NCBI GenBank assembly: GCA_903825395.1 | Contig: CAIKAF010000015.1 | Location: 1 to 64,000 of the forward strand | Direction: 5' to 3' | Source of the DNA: an uncultured Flavobacteriales bacterium | Lineage (GTDB): Bacteria; Bacteroidota; Bacteroidia; CAIKAF01 | DNA length: 64,000 bases | Shown: in pieces, positions 25,365 to 34,716 of the stretch | How the letters are laid out: every line of letters starts with the position of its first letter | Position numbering within the stretch: position 1 is the stretch's first letter | Made by a program: the position numbers and the translations under genes | Notes under the pieces: model-generated | What the model was told of the DNA's origin: nothing | The model's database searches: none | The model's input: only the letters and a program-made list of their open reading frames with translations

Positions 25365-27239
25365 ATGGAATCGAAAAAAGGGCCGGGCAGAACCCGGATA
25401 ACGGGGAGCCGCAACCAGTCAGCCCCCACCGGAGCAGGCCGACCAAAACGCAGAGAAGACGATACGTTTAAAGGTAGCTCAGAACGGAGCTATGCACGCA
25501 AAAAATCAGAAGGTACAGAAGGCGAGCGACCAGCGCGCCGAAGCAGGATGGTAAGTAAGGATTACAGTCCCCGACCAGAACGGGATTCAAACTCGGAACG
25601 GCCTAGGCGTTCTGCTTCGAATTTTAATCGAGATGACCGTCCTTCATTTGGGCCAAGAAAAACAGGTTTTGGGGGAGCGCGCCGTTCTGAGGATCGGCCG
25701 GCACGACCATTTTCTGGTTCCGACAGAAAACCGGCCGGGAATCGGCCAGCACGACCCTATTCTAAACCCTCAGGCGAAGGCTCTGACCGGCCAAAACGGT
25801 TTTCGAAAGACCGGAACGATAGAGGCTTTTCTGCACCCTCAGGCGACGGCGCAGACCGTCCAAAACGGTTTTCGAAAGACCGCAACGATAGAGGCTTTTC
25901 CTCACCCTCAGGCGAGGGTGCAGACCGTCCAAAACGGTTTTCAAAAGACCGCGACGGAGACAGAGGCTTTTCCGCCAGACCTAAGCGTTCTTTTGATTCT
26001 AAAGGAGGAGAAGACAGAGAGCGAAAGCCAAGACCATTCGCAGGAAGAGATGCGCGGCCTGCACGCAGCAACGATCGCCCAAGTTATCCAAGAAAACCTT
26101 TTGGAGCAAAATCAGGAGATCAAGACTCCCCTCGCCCATCGAGATTTCCAAATAAACCATCCACACGAAGTTCCAGCTTCTCAGATAAACCCCGTAGAAA
26201 TTACGAGGGCGATGCCGAAAGAAAACCAGGCAGATCGTTCGAAAAGAGAAGTTTTAACCGAGATTCTCCAAGGTTTGAATCCTCCGGCCCGAAAGAAAAG
26301 AGAGGGTATTCAAAAACCGCAGAAGGAGAAGATAGACCAAAGCGCAGATTGGAAAAACGGAGTCCTAGCGGTTCTTCTGAATTTTCCGATCGACCAAAGC
26401 GCAGTTTTGAAAAGGAAAGTTCAAGCACAGATTCTGCACCTTCAACACGCAGAAAACCACCGGTAGATCGTCCCGGGAAAACCTATGGGCATAACCGCAG
26501 ACAAAACCGAGAGGCAGCAGAAGTTGGAATTAAAGGCATCCGCTTAAATAAATACTTGGCCAATGCTGGGTTGTGCAGCCGCCGTGAAGCAGACCAATTC
26601 ATCCAATCGGGAGTGGTAGAAGTAAACGGAGAAATCATCACCGAACTGGGCCATAAAATTCAGTCCGATGATGTTGTACTGTTCGGAGGAAAACGAGTAA
26701 ACGGAGAAACACCCACCTACGTTTTATTGAATAAACCCAAAGACTACCTCACAACCACAAAAGACCCTCAACAGCGTAAAACGGTTATGGAATTGGTTGG
26801 AACATTGACTCGAATGCGGGTATACCCCGTAGGTCGATTGGATCGTCAAACCACCGGTGTTTTAATGCTCACCAACGATGGAGATTTGGCCGATCGCTTG
26901 TTGCATCCCTCTAGGAAAATCAGCAAAGTGTACACCGTCGAGGTTGATAAGCGATTTAAAGTGAAAGATTTAAAAGCACTTCAAAAGGGCATTGAATTGG
27001 AAGATGGTTTTATTCAGCCCGATGAAATCAGCATGGTGGAAGGCGGTACAAACACCCAAATCGGAATTAAAATCCATTCCGGCCGCAACCGAATCGTCCG
27101 CCGAATGATTGAACATTTTGGATACCAAGTCTTGAAGTTAGACCGAGTGATGTTCGCCGGATTAACCAAAAAAGGACTTAAACGAGGTCAAGCTCGGTTT
27201 TTGACGGAAGAAGAAGTAGTCATGCTTCGACGCCAATAA
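25365..27239 (+). CDS. rluB: 23S rRNA pseudouridine synthase, RluB/RsuA family, with a long basic N-terminal tail
   Basis: The last ~245 residues form a normal enzyme. An S4 RNA-binding domain begins near residue 389 (IRLNKYLANAGLCSRREADQFI). The catalytic domain has the active-site aspartate 493 in VGRLDRQTTGVLML and GRNRIVRRM near the end. The first ~380 residues are low-complexity and rich in Arg, Ser, Lys, Asp and Pro. They include three near-identical 23-residue units at 25785-25970 (RPKRFSKDRNDRGFS and PSGEGAD). Such tails occur in Bacteroidota pseudouridine synthases but this one is long. It probably contacts RNA; that is inference. ATG 25365 follows a promoter element, and the frame upstream of it is not family-like. 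Confidence 0.92.
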   Translation: MESKKGPGRTRITGSRNQSAPTGAGRPKRREDDTFKGSSERSYARKKSEGTEGERPARRSRMVSKDYSPRPERDSNSERPRRSASNFNRDDRPSFGPRKTGFGGARRSEDRPARPFSGSDRKPAGNRPARPYSKPSGEGSDRPKRFSKDRNDRGFSAPSGDGADRPKRFSKDRNDRGFSSPSGEGADRPKRFSKDRDGDRGFSARPKRSFDSKGGEDRERKPRPFAGRDARPARSNDRPSYPRKPFGAKSGDQDSPRPSRFPNKPSTRSSSFSDKPRRNYEGDAERKPGRSFEKRSFNRDSPRFESSGPKEKRGYSKTAEGEDRPKRRLEKRSPSGSSEFSDRPKRSFEKESSSTDSAPSTRRKPPVDRPGKTYGHNRRQNREAAEVGIKGIRLNKYLANAGLCSRREADQFIQSGVVEVNGEIITELGHKIQSDDVVLFGGKRVNGETPTYVLLNKPKDYLTTTKDPQQRKTVMELVGTLTRMRVYPVGRLDRQTTGVLMLTNDGDLADRLLHPSRKISKVYTVEVDKRFKVKDLKALQKGIELEDGFIQPDEISMVEGGTNTQIGIKIHSGRNRIVRRMIEHFGYQVLKLDRVMFAGLTKKGLKRGQARFLTEEEVVMLRRQ

Positions 27240-27248
27240 CATTTGCCT

Positions 27249-28799
27249 ATGGTCTTGCTGGGAAGCCTGATTAAACGCGGATTACGCCTACGGAAAACCA
27301 TAAATAAAGTCCGAAAAGGCCGCTCTGCCAGCCACTGGCAACGCAGTACCTTGGTTAAATTGCTCAAAAAGGCAAAGAGCACTCAATTTGGACAAGCCTA
27401 TAATTTTGAGGGCATCCTAAAATCGGATTTTCCCAGAAACTCCTTTCAACAGACTGTCCCCATCTTTGATTACACCCGAATGCATCGGGAATGGTGGAGT
27501 AAAAGTTTAGCGGGAGAACAAGACGTAACCTGGCCTGGGCAAATTAAGTATTATGCGTTGAGCTCTGGTACCAGCGGATCTGCGTCTAAATACATTCCAG
27601 TTACCGGCAGCATGATCAAATCCATGCGCCGAACCTCTGTACGCCAATTGCTCACCCTTGTCAACTACAATTTGCCCGAAGACCTTTTTGGTAAAGGCGT
27701 TTTGGTGCTGGGGGGATCGACTGACCTTGAAAAAGTGGGAAATTACTTTATGGGCGACTTAAGTGGTATCAACCAAGCCAACATGCCCTTTTATACCACT
27801 CCTTTTTACAAGCCCGGAAAAGCCATCGCCCGACAAAAGGATTGGAACCTGAAAATAGATGAAATTGTAAAAAAAGCGCCCAATTGGGACATAGGAATGA
27901 TAACTGGGGTTCCAGCCTGGAATCAAATTGTACTTGAACGCATCATTCAAACCTACCGTTTGAATACCATCCACGACATTTGGCCAAATTTATCGGTATT
28001 TATTTACGGCGGAGTCGCCTTTGAACCCTACCGAACTGCTTTTGACCGTTTGCTTGGTAAACCCATTCATTACTTAGAAACCTACCTTGCCAGCGAAGGA
28101 TTTTTGGCCTATCAAAGCCGAGAAGAAGTCAAAGGCATGGAATTGGTATTGAACAATGGCATTTTCATGGAATTCATTCCATTCAATTCTTCCAATTTCA
28201 ACGAACAAGGAGAATTGCTCCCCGATGCCCAACGGCCCCTGCTGATTGAAGAAGTGCGAGAAAATGAAGAATACGCCATTCTTATTTCCACCAATGCCGG
28301 AGCCTGGCGATACCTGATCGGCGATACCATTAAGTTCAGCTCAGTAGAGCACCGCGAAATCATCATCACAGGTAGAACCAAGCATTTTTTAAGCTTGTGC
28401 GGCGAGCATCTATCCGTAGATAATATGAGCAGGGCTGTTGAATTGCTGGCCGAACAACGGGGTATATCCTTCCCAGAATTCACTGTTGCCCCAATGCCAT
28501 CCGGCCATTTTTTCGGCCACCATTGGTACATCGGCTGCTCCGAATCCATTCCCTTAGACTCCCAATCCCTTACCACACAGCTAGATTCAATCCTATGCAT
28601 GTTGAACGACGATTATAAAGTGGAGCGCCAACATGCGTTGAAAGAGGTTCAGGTAACCCTACTTCCTGTCACTTGGTTTTATGAATGGCTTGAAATTAGA
28701 GGGAAAATTGGAGCCCAAAGTAAATTCCCCAGGGTGTTGCGCGGAGAACTGCTTCAGGCATGGGGAGAATTCATTTTAAATAAACAACGTTTAGGATAA
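27249..28799 (+). CDS. GH3 auxin-responsive promoter family protein (acyl-adenylate ligase-like)
   Basis: 516 residues, matching the plant GH3-type adenylating ligases that are widespread in Bacteroidota. The ATP-binding motif is YALSSGTSGSASKYIPVT near 108-125. Further conserved regions are EGFLAYQ and GAWRYLIGDTIKF, and ITGRTKHFLSLCGEHLS leads into the C-terminal subdomain. It probably adenylates a carboxylic acid and may amidate it; the bacterial substrate is unknown. It starts ten bases after the rluB stop and is followed by a LysE-type exporter gene. Confidence 0.88.
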   Translation: MVLLGSLIKRGLRLRKTINKVRKGRSASHWQRSTLVKLLKKAKSTQFGQAYNFEGILKSDFPRNSFQQTVPIFDYTRMHREWWSKSLAGEQDVTWPGQIKYYALSSGTSGSASKYIPVTGSMIKSMRRTSVRQLLTLVNYNLPEDLFGKGVLVLGGSTDLEKVGNYFMGDLSGINQANMPFYTTPFYKPGKAIARQKDWNLKIDEIVKKAPNWDIGMITGVPAWNQIVLERIIQTYRLNTIHDIWPNLSVFIYGGVAFEPYRTAFDRLLGKPIHYLETYLASEGFLAYQSREEVKGMELVLNNGIFMEFIPFNSSNFNEQGELLPDAQRPLLIEEVRENEEYAILISTNAGAWRYLIGDTIKFSSVEHREIIITGRTKHFLSLCGEHLSVDNMSRAVELLAEQRGISFPEFTVAPMPSGHFFGHHWYIGCSESIPLDSQSLTTQLDSILCMLNDDYKVERQHALKEVQVTLLPVTWFYEWLEIRGKIGAQSKFPRVLRGELLQAWGEFILNKQRLG

Positions 28800-28821
28800 G
28801 GCTTTTTACTTTTCTTTGTAC

Positions 28822-29466
28822 ATGCCCGATTTCATTGTTTCCGGTTTATTGATGGGTTTGCTGCTAAGTATTGCCGCAGGACCAACCATGTTGGCATTGA
28901 TTCAAAGCTCCATTGCTGAGGGGGCAAAACGGACCCTGTTCATGGAACTGGGTGTTTTAATCAGCGATGCCTTTTTAATTGCAGTCACCTATTTTGGCCT
29001 AGGTCAGTTTTTAACGGTAAGTCCCCAATTGGAACCCTTGTATTTAAGTCTTGGCGGAGCCTTGCTCATCGGCATGGGTGCATTTAAACTAAAAATTAAA
29101 CACAGCCAACTTCGGCAAGTACACCGTTGGATGGAAGGCCAAAAAAGTCCTCCACTTACGCTGATGTGGAAAGGGTTTATGTACAATTCCGTAAATCCAT
29201 CGGTGCTGCTGTTTTGGATTGGAAGCGTTACGCTTATCACAGCTCAATTCGAACAAAATTCCATTAAAATCGCCGGTCATTTCTCGGTCACCCTGTTGGT
29301 TATGATGGGCATTGATATTCTTAAAATTTATGGCAGCAGCCGACTGCGCATTCTTATGACTCCCCGGCGCCTGATTCGGCTTTCCCAATTTATGGGATGG
29401 GGACTGATGTTGTTTGGACTGTTTTTATTGGTTAAAGCCGCTGTTCTGCTATACCAAACTTGGTAA
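28822..29466 (+). CDS. LysE/RhtB family amino-acid exporter
   Basis: 214 residues with about six membrane helices. The family signature GLLLSIAAGPTMLALIQSS at the N-terminus and VNPSVLLFWIGSV in the middle are characteristic. Inner membrane. Substrate unknown. ATG 28822 is used; the TTG at 28816 is less likely. It lies in a plus-strand run with the GH3 gene upstream and an AsmA-like gene downstream. Confidence 0.88.
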   Translation: MPDFIVSGLLMGLLLSIAAGPTMLALIQSSIAEGAKRTLFMELGVLISDAFLIAVTYFGLGQFLTVSPQLEPLYLSLGGALLIGMGAFKLKIKHSQLRQVHRWMEGQKSPPLTLMWKGFMYNSVNPSVLLFWIGSVTLITAQFEQNSIKIAGHFSVTLLVMMGIDILKIYGSSRLRILMTPRRLIRLSQFMGWGLMLFGLFLLVKAAVLLYQTW

Positions 29467-29497
29467 TGCCACGTTTTAATTTTTGTTCAGCACGCCA

Positions 29498-32017
29498 ATG
29501 AATCCTCAAACCACTCCGGCAAGTTCTCCTCCCCCAAAAAAATGGCGCTGGGTCAAATGGCTTTTTCTGAGTGTATTCTTGGTCTTTGCCCTTCCAATAG
29601 CATTGACCTATGCGTTTAAAGATACGCTTATTTCTGCTGTTCTAGAGGCAATGAACCGCAGGCTAAATACAAAAGTGCAGGTTGAAGAGGTAGATGTAAC
29701 CTTTTGGGCCACCTTTCCATATCTATCGGTAGAGCTGCAAGATGTTCGCGTACTGGAAGCCGGAGGCATGGCTAGGCCCGACTCCCTACTCCTGGAATGT
29801 CAATCCATTCACCTTCAAGTAAAACCCCTGGATGTGTTTCAGGATAATCCAACGGTTCGCCGCATTTCTGTGCAACGGGGCAAACTTCATATTCGCTACA
29901 ATCCAGAGCTGGGGAATAATTTCAGCATATTCAAGGAAGACAGCTTGGAATCGACCTCAAATTCCACCTTTGAAATTGAACAGCTTTCCTTGTCTAAGAT
30001 TCAACTGTCCTACGAGGATGGGAAATCCAAACCCCTACAGTTTAGCCTTGGCCAGGCATTTTTCAAGGGCGCATTTGGTCAAGACCAATATGAACTCCAA
30101 ACCGAACTCATTGGAACCCTACCCTATTTTAGTGAATTGGAGCTGAGCCTGCAAACCAACATCAATATCGACCAACAAAAACAAGAACACTTCATTGCCA
30201 ACCTAACCTTAGGTTTTGGCGAAATGTCGTTGACGGGAAAAGGCCGGGTAAATACAGGCGATGTGCCTGAAATTGATGTTGAATTTCAAGGCAGCAACCT
30301 GGATTTATCGGAGCTGAACAGCATACTGGAAAAAGCCACATCCAATCCCATTTGGCAAGAATATGCCGGACAAGGAAAAGTAAATTTATCTGGGACCTAC
30401 ATCGGAAAATGGTTAAAAAAGAAACAACCGGAACTCAACCTGAATTTTGAACTGAACGATGGCCAATGGGAATACGCCCCGACTTCTACGGTACTTCAAA
30501 ACATCAACCTGAGGGGTTCTGTTCAACTCAATGAAAAAAACCAATGGACCATTCAATTGCCTCAGTTTTCGGCCAACATTCAGGGGCAAGCCATTCAAGG
30601 TGGACTGAAGTACAGTGAACCCTTGGAAGGTGCCTTGGAGCTTCAGCTGCAAGGAGAACTCGACCTGCACACCTGGAAACCCTTCATCAATCCCGATCCC
30701 GAACTGCAGCTTAAAGGAAAGGCCAACCTACACATCGATTATAAAGGCAAATCGGGACAATGGACCAGTGCAACCACAGTTGAACAAAGCTCCGGCCGCA
30801 TAAGTTTACGCGAGGTTGAAATTGCTCACAGCGGTTGGATTTATCCCATCTCCAACCTCTCTGCCAACGTTGAAATCGACCAATCCGGAATCCGAAGTTC
30901 AGAAATGCGTGCCCAATGGGGTGAAAGCCGGGTTCAAGGAAACCTGACATGGACCGGCGGCCTACAATACGCGCTGGGCATGGACAGCAGCCTGCAATTT
31001 AGTGGAGACCTTCACATTGGATATTTAAATCCCGAATCCTGGCTGGGAAAAAGCAACAGCAGCAATTCAGAGGCCTTCGCCTGGCCAATCAATTGGAAAC
31101 ATCAGCTCAACATTCACATTGACACCCTTCAGTATAAAACATTTAAAGCCAATGACATAAAGGCAAACCTAAGCCTTCAAGCCTCAAATCTATACCTGCG
31201 CGGCCTTCAATTTAAAACCCTGAATGGAGAATGCATGGGACAGGGGCAATGGATAAACACCAATGGTATTCAGGAAATTTCTGCCTCCTTTTCGCTTGGA
31301 AACGTAAATGTGCAGGAACTGTTCCGGCAGTTTAACAACTTTGGCCAATCTAGCCTGATTTACCAAAACATAGAAGGAATCCTATTTGCTGATGTGTCGG
31401 TAAAAAGCAAACTTAAAAACGACCTTAGCATTGATCTGCCCAGTTTGCTGGTGCAAAGCAGCGTAAATTTGGAAAATGGGCGACTGAAAAACTTCGAGCC
31501 CCTGAAACCGCTTGCCACATTCATTGATATGAATGAGCTCAACGATATTCGATTCGCCACATTGAGCAATCAAATTGAGATTAAAAACGAAATCATTTAC
31601 ATTCCCGAAATGAGCATCCGTTCCAATGCCTTGGATTTAAATTTATCGGGCACTCATGCCTTTGATCAAACCATAGACTATCGATTCAACCTCTTGATGC
31701 GCGACCTGCTTGCCAGTAAATTCAAGCTCTTCAAATCAAAGCGCCAAAGCGATTACGGCGACATACAAGAAACCGAAAGTACCGCTCGCATTTATTTGAA
31801 AATGACCGGCACCATGGATCAGGCAAAAATCAGTTATGACATGAAAAACACCTTCCAGAAAATGGGACAAGACATGAAAAAGGAAGGCCAAACACTAAAA
31901 GAACTGCTAAAAGAAGATTTTGGAGCCCCGAAACCGGGAGAAAAACCCCTGGAAGGCCCTGGAAAACGGCCCAATTCAAATCAGGTGGACAAATCCTCCG
32001 ACTTTGAATTTGAATAG
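29498..32017 (+). CDS. AsmA-like (TamB/AsmA fold) envelope protein
   Basis: About 839 residues. An N-terminal membrane anchor (KWLFLSVFLVFALPIALTYAF) is followed by a long periplasmic beta-rich region of the AsmA type. Within it, VTFWATFPYLSVELQDV is near the N-terminus and EGILFADVSVKSKLKNDLS in the C-terminal half. A late segment, GSLNLSGTHAF-like (DLNLSGTHAFDQTIDYRF), is a common motif in Bacteroidota AsmA family members. Proteins of this fold are implicated in lipid transport between membranes. ATG 29498 is used as start; the TTG upstream gives six extra residues. Confidence 0.82.
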   Translation: MNPQTTPASSPPPKKWRWVKWLFLSVFLVFALPIALTYAFKDTLISAVLEAMNRRLNTKVQVEEVDVTFWATFPYLSVELQDVRVLEAGGMARPDSLLLECQSIHLQVKPLDVFQDNPTVRRISVQRGKLHIRYNPELGNNFSIFKEDSLESTSNSTFEIEQLSLSKIQLSYEDGKSKPLQFSLGQAFFKGAFGQDQYELQTELIGTLPYFSELELSLQTNINIDQQKQEHFIANLTLGFGEMSLTGKGRVNTGDVPEIDVEFQGSNLDLSELNSILEKATSNPIWQEYAGQGKVNLSGTYIGKWLKKKQPELNLNFELNDGQWEYAPTSTVLQNINLRGSVQLNEKNQWTIQLPQFSANIQGQAIQGGLKYSEPLEGALELQLQGELDLHTWKPFINPDPELQLKGKANLHIDYKGKSGQWTSATTVEQSSGRISLREVEIAHSGWIYPISNLSANVEIDQSGIRSSEMRAQWGESRVQGNLTWTGGLQYALGMDSSLQFSGDLHIGYLNPESWLGKSNSSNSEAFAWPINWKHQLNIHIDTLQYKTFKANDIKANLSLQASNLYLRGLQFKTLNGECMGQGQWINTNGIQEISASFSLGNVNVQELFRQFNNFGQSSLIYQNIEGILFADVSVKSKLKNDLSIDLPSLLVQSSVNLENGRLKNFEPLKPLATFIDMNELNDIRFATLSNQIEIKNEIIYIPEMSIRSNALDLNLSGTHAFDQTIDYRFNLLMRDLLASKFKLFKSKRQSDYGDIQETESTARIYLKMTGTMDQAKISYDMKNTFQKMGQDMKKEGQTLKELLKEDFGAPKPGEKPLEGPGKRPNSNQVDKSSDFEFE

Positions 32018-32129
32018 AGGCTTCCGGCGGCTTAACCCCTTCAGCTCCCCTATTCCATTGCCTTCTTTGCCGAGGCACATTGGGCCTTAACTCCAATCTC
32101 AAAGTTCCAATGCCAACAGGGAATGAGGC
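32018..32129. other. Short spacer after the AsmA-like gene, no feature seen
   Basis: No promoter or gene is visible here. The adjoining structured repeat occupies most of the rest of the gap. Confidence 0.4.
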
Positions 32130-32270
32130 GCGGCAGGGATTGACGAGGCTACCCCGCAAAGGGCGAAACGGCTGCCGGCCCTTGCGCGGCAGAGCGACGC
32201 GAGGAGCTACTGCCGGGCCTGGGCCGGCCCGTTTCGCCCTGCGGAGTAGCCCGGAAAGCCCGGCTGCCGC
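32130..32270 (-). repeat. Structured dispersed repeat, copy 4 (141 nt)
   Basis: Closing stem GCGGCAG/CTGCCGC. The inner stem pairs GGGCGAAACGG (32161-32171) with CCGTTTCGCCC (32229-32239), and a flanking GGCTA/TAGCC and CCGCA/TGCGG extend it. The apical block is altered (GAGCGACGCGAGGAGCTAC) but retains the GGAGC core. The AGGGATTGA and GGAAAGCCCGGCTGCCGCC ends are conserved. Confidence 0.8.
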
Positions 32271-32363
32271 CCAAATCAATACCCTTCAAACCCTTATCAA
32301 AAAAGGCCCCAATTCAATTTCCCCTCTTTTTTTTGCACTTTTGAGCTTAAATCTGTTGAACCT

Positions 32364-34520
32364 ATGCACGCTTTCTTTCGCTCCCTGATTCTTTCCCTGT
32401 TTCTAATCGGCAGTACAGCGAATCCGCTGCTCGCTCACGAAGGCATGTGGCTGCCTGTCTTGTTGCAGCAGCTCAATGAAAAAGAAATGAAAGATATGGG
32501 ATTGCGCATCAGCATTGCCGACATTTACTCGGTCAACAATGGCAGCCTGAAAGATGCTGTTTTTATTTTTGGTGGAGGCTGTACCTCTGAAATCATTTCC
32601 AGCCAAGGTTTGCTGTTAACCAATCACCACTGTGGATATTCGGCCATTCAATCGCATTCCAGCATGGCGAACAATTACCTGCGCGATGGTTTTGTGGCTA
32701 AAACCCAAGCCGATGAACTTCCCAGCAAGGGGCTGACCGCCACGCGAATTGTGCGCATTGATGAAGTTACATCTCAAATTTTAATGGGCGCCATCGATGC
32801 TTCGGGCAAGCGAAATGAAACTCAAATTCAAGCCAATATTCAGGCATTGAAAGACAAACTGTCGGCCGAAACCGGTTTTAGTCCGGTGGTTAAATCCATG
32901 TATTACGGCAATCAATACTATGTGTTTCTTACTGAAGTATTTACCGATATACGCATGGTGCTGGCGCCCCCCTCTTACATTGGAAAGTACGGTTACGATG
33001 AAGACAACTGGATGTGGCCTAGGCACACCGGCGATTTCAGCATGTTCCGTATTTATGCCGATGCCGACAACAAACCTGCCGCCTATTCGCCCGACAACAA
33101 ACCCTACAAACCCTATCGGCATCTGGAAATAGATTTGGGCGGGGTAAAAGAAGGTGATTTCACCATGGTGTATGGTTTCCCCGGGCAAACCCAGGAATAC
33201 CTACCCAGTGAATCCATCCGTTTGCTCATGGAAAAAACCAATCCGGCCCGGATTGAACTACGAGAAAAGGCCCTTTCAGTAATCAACGCAGCCATGGCCA
33301 AATCGGCCGAAACCCAATTGCAGTATGCCGCCAAACAAAGCCGGATCAGCAATTATTGGAAAAAATGGATTGGGGAAAACCGCGGACTCATCAAGCTCAA
33401 TGCCGTGGCACAGCGGCAGGCCCTGGAAAAAGAATTTCTAAAACTGGGAGGTTCTGCCGAAACCCTGAACGCCTTAAATGCCCTTGAAAAATCAGGCGGA
33501 GATGTTCAAGTCGCCTATGAAGCCTACGTCGAGTTCATACGCTCAGGTCCTGAATTGATTGGTTTTATGCGCAGCTACATCAGCGCCCTTGAAGGCCTGC
33601 AAGCTGCCAAAGAAAAAGGAGAATTGGATGCCTTGGCTGAAAAAACCCGGGCCCAAATCGCCTCATTTTACCAAAAAACCGATTTAGAGGTAGATAAAGC
33701 CATATTTAAAGCCGTATTTCCGGTATTAAAACAGCATTTGCCGGCCTCATATTGGCCTTCTGAATTGAACCAGCAGGTAGAAGGCATTGGGCTAGATGCC
33801 TTTACCGATCAGCTCTACAGCAATTCAGTATTTGCCTCGGCCAAAAAATTAAGCGCCCATTGGGATAAATCGGTATCGAGCGCTGAGGCCCAGCCTGAGC
33901 CGGCATTGTTGTTTGTACGCAGCTTGTATGCCTACCTTTTGAACACCTTGCAGCCTGAATTTGCCAAAACCAATACCGAACGGGAAGCCTTGATGCAAAC
34001 CTACATGGCTCAATTGCTGAAGACCTTCGAGGGCAAACGCCGGCTGTATCCGGATGCCAATGGAACATTGCGGCTCACCTACGGAAAAGTGGAAGGGTAT
34101 TCGCCCCGCAGCGGAGTCCGCTACCACTGGCAAACCACCTTGAGTGGATTGCTGGAAAAATACCAGAAAGACCATCCTGATTTCCATTTGCCGGAATCCT
34201 TTTTGACGGTAGCCAAATTGCAGGATTTCCAGCCCTATTATTACGGAAAAGATTTGCCGGTAGCCTTTATTGGCAGCAACCACACCACTGGGGGCAACAG
34301 CGGCAGTCCGGTATTGAACGAATACGGCCGTTTGGTTGGCTTAAACTTTGACCGCAGCTGGGAAAGCACCATGAGCGACATCATGTTTGATCCGGAGCGT
34401 TGCCGCAACATAGCCTGCGACGTCCGTTACATTTGCTGGGTGGTTGACAAAGTGATGGGGGGCGGCCATTTAACAGAAGAAATGACCTTAATCGAGCCCA
34501 GTTCAACGCGGATGCGTTAA
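32364..34520 (+). CDS. S46 family serine dipeptidyl-peptidase, DPP11-like
   Basis: 718 residues with a signal peptide ending near LLAHEG. Periplasmic or surface exopeptidase that removes dipeptides from protein N-termini. The catalytic His is in TNHHC (88-89), the Asp in a DNWMWPRHTGDFSMFRIYAD segment and the Ser646 in GGNSGSPVLN. Arg664 lies exactly 18 residues after the catalytic serine, as Arg673 does after Ser655 in Porphyromonas DPP11, where Arg marks preference for Asp/Glu at P1; DPP7 has Gly there. This supports DPP11-type specificity. ATG 32364 is the only start that fits the signal peptide. Confidence 0.92.
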   Translation: MHAFFRSLILSLFLIGSTANPLLAHEGMWLPVLLQQLNEKEMKDMGLRISIADIYSVNNGSLKDAVFIFGGGCTSEIISSQGLLLTNHHCGYSAIQSHSSMANNYLRDGFVAKTQADELPSKGLTATRIVRIDEVTSQILMGAIDASGKRNETQIQANIQALKDKLSAETGFSPVVKSMYYGNQYYVFLTEVFTDIRMVLAPPSYIGKYGYDEDNWMWPRHTGDFSMFRIYADADNKPAAYSPDNKPYKPYRHLEIDLGGVKEGDFTMVYGFPGQTQEYLPSESIRLLMEKTNPARIELREKALSVINAAMAKSAETQLQYAAKQSRISNYWKKWIGENRGLIKLNAVAQRQALEKEFLKLGGSAETLNALNALEKSGGDVQVAYEAYVEFIRSGPELIGFMRSYISALEGLQAAKEKGELDALAEKTRAQIASFYQKTDLEVDKAIFKAVFPVLKQHLPASYWPSELNQQVEGIGLDAFTDQLYSNSVFASAKKLSAHWDKSVSSAEAQPEPALLFVRSLYAYLLNTLQPEFAKTNTEREALMQTYMAQLLKTFEGKRRLYPDANGTLRLTYGKVEGYSPRSGVRYHWQTTLSGLLEKYQKDHPDFHLPESFLTVAKLQDFQPYYYGKDLPVAFIGSNHTTGGNSGSPVLNEYGRLVGLNFDRSWESTMSDIMFDPERCRNIACDVRYICWVVDKVMGGGHLTEEMTLIEPSSTRMR

Positions 34521-34547
34521 GGGTTGAGAAAAATGGGGTTTTTGTGG

Positions 34548-34686
34548 GCGGCTGCGGGCTTTCACCGGTAGTCCGCGGTGGGCGGTGGCTGGCCCAGCGG
34601 GCTTGCGGTGGCTCCTAAAGTCGCCTCCGCGCCGCGCGGGCCAGGCCCCGTCCACCTTGCGGGCTACCGCGTTCAATCCCTGCCGC
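34548..34686 (+). repeat. Structured dispersed repeat, copy 5 (139 nt)
   Basis: Closing stem GCGGC/GCCGC. The inner stem pairs 34577-34595 with 34638-34656, 16 of 19 positions. Conserved blocks are GCGGGCTTTCACCGGTAGTCCGCGG, split for display as GCGGGCTTTCACC and GGTAGTCCGCGG, then GCGGTGGCTCC, GTCGCCTCC and GTTCAATCCCTGCCGC. It starts 27 bases after the S46 peptidase stop. Confidence 0.85.
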
Positions 34687-34716
34687 GGGCGTGGTTGTGA
34701 GGAAAACCGTATAATT

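Noticed and set aside
25633-26466. A 277-codon open frame overlapping the rluB-like gene
   Set aside because: It is the +1 frame of the repetitive Arg/Ser-rich tail; the composition is an artefact of that repeat and there is no start signal.
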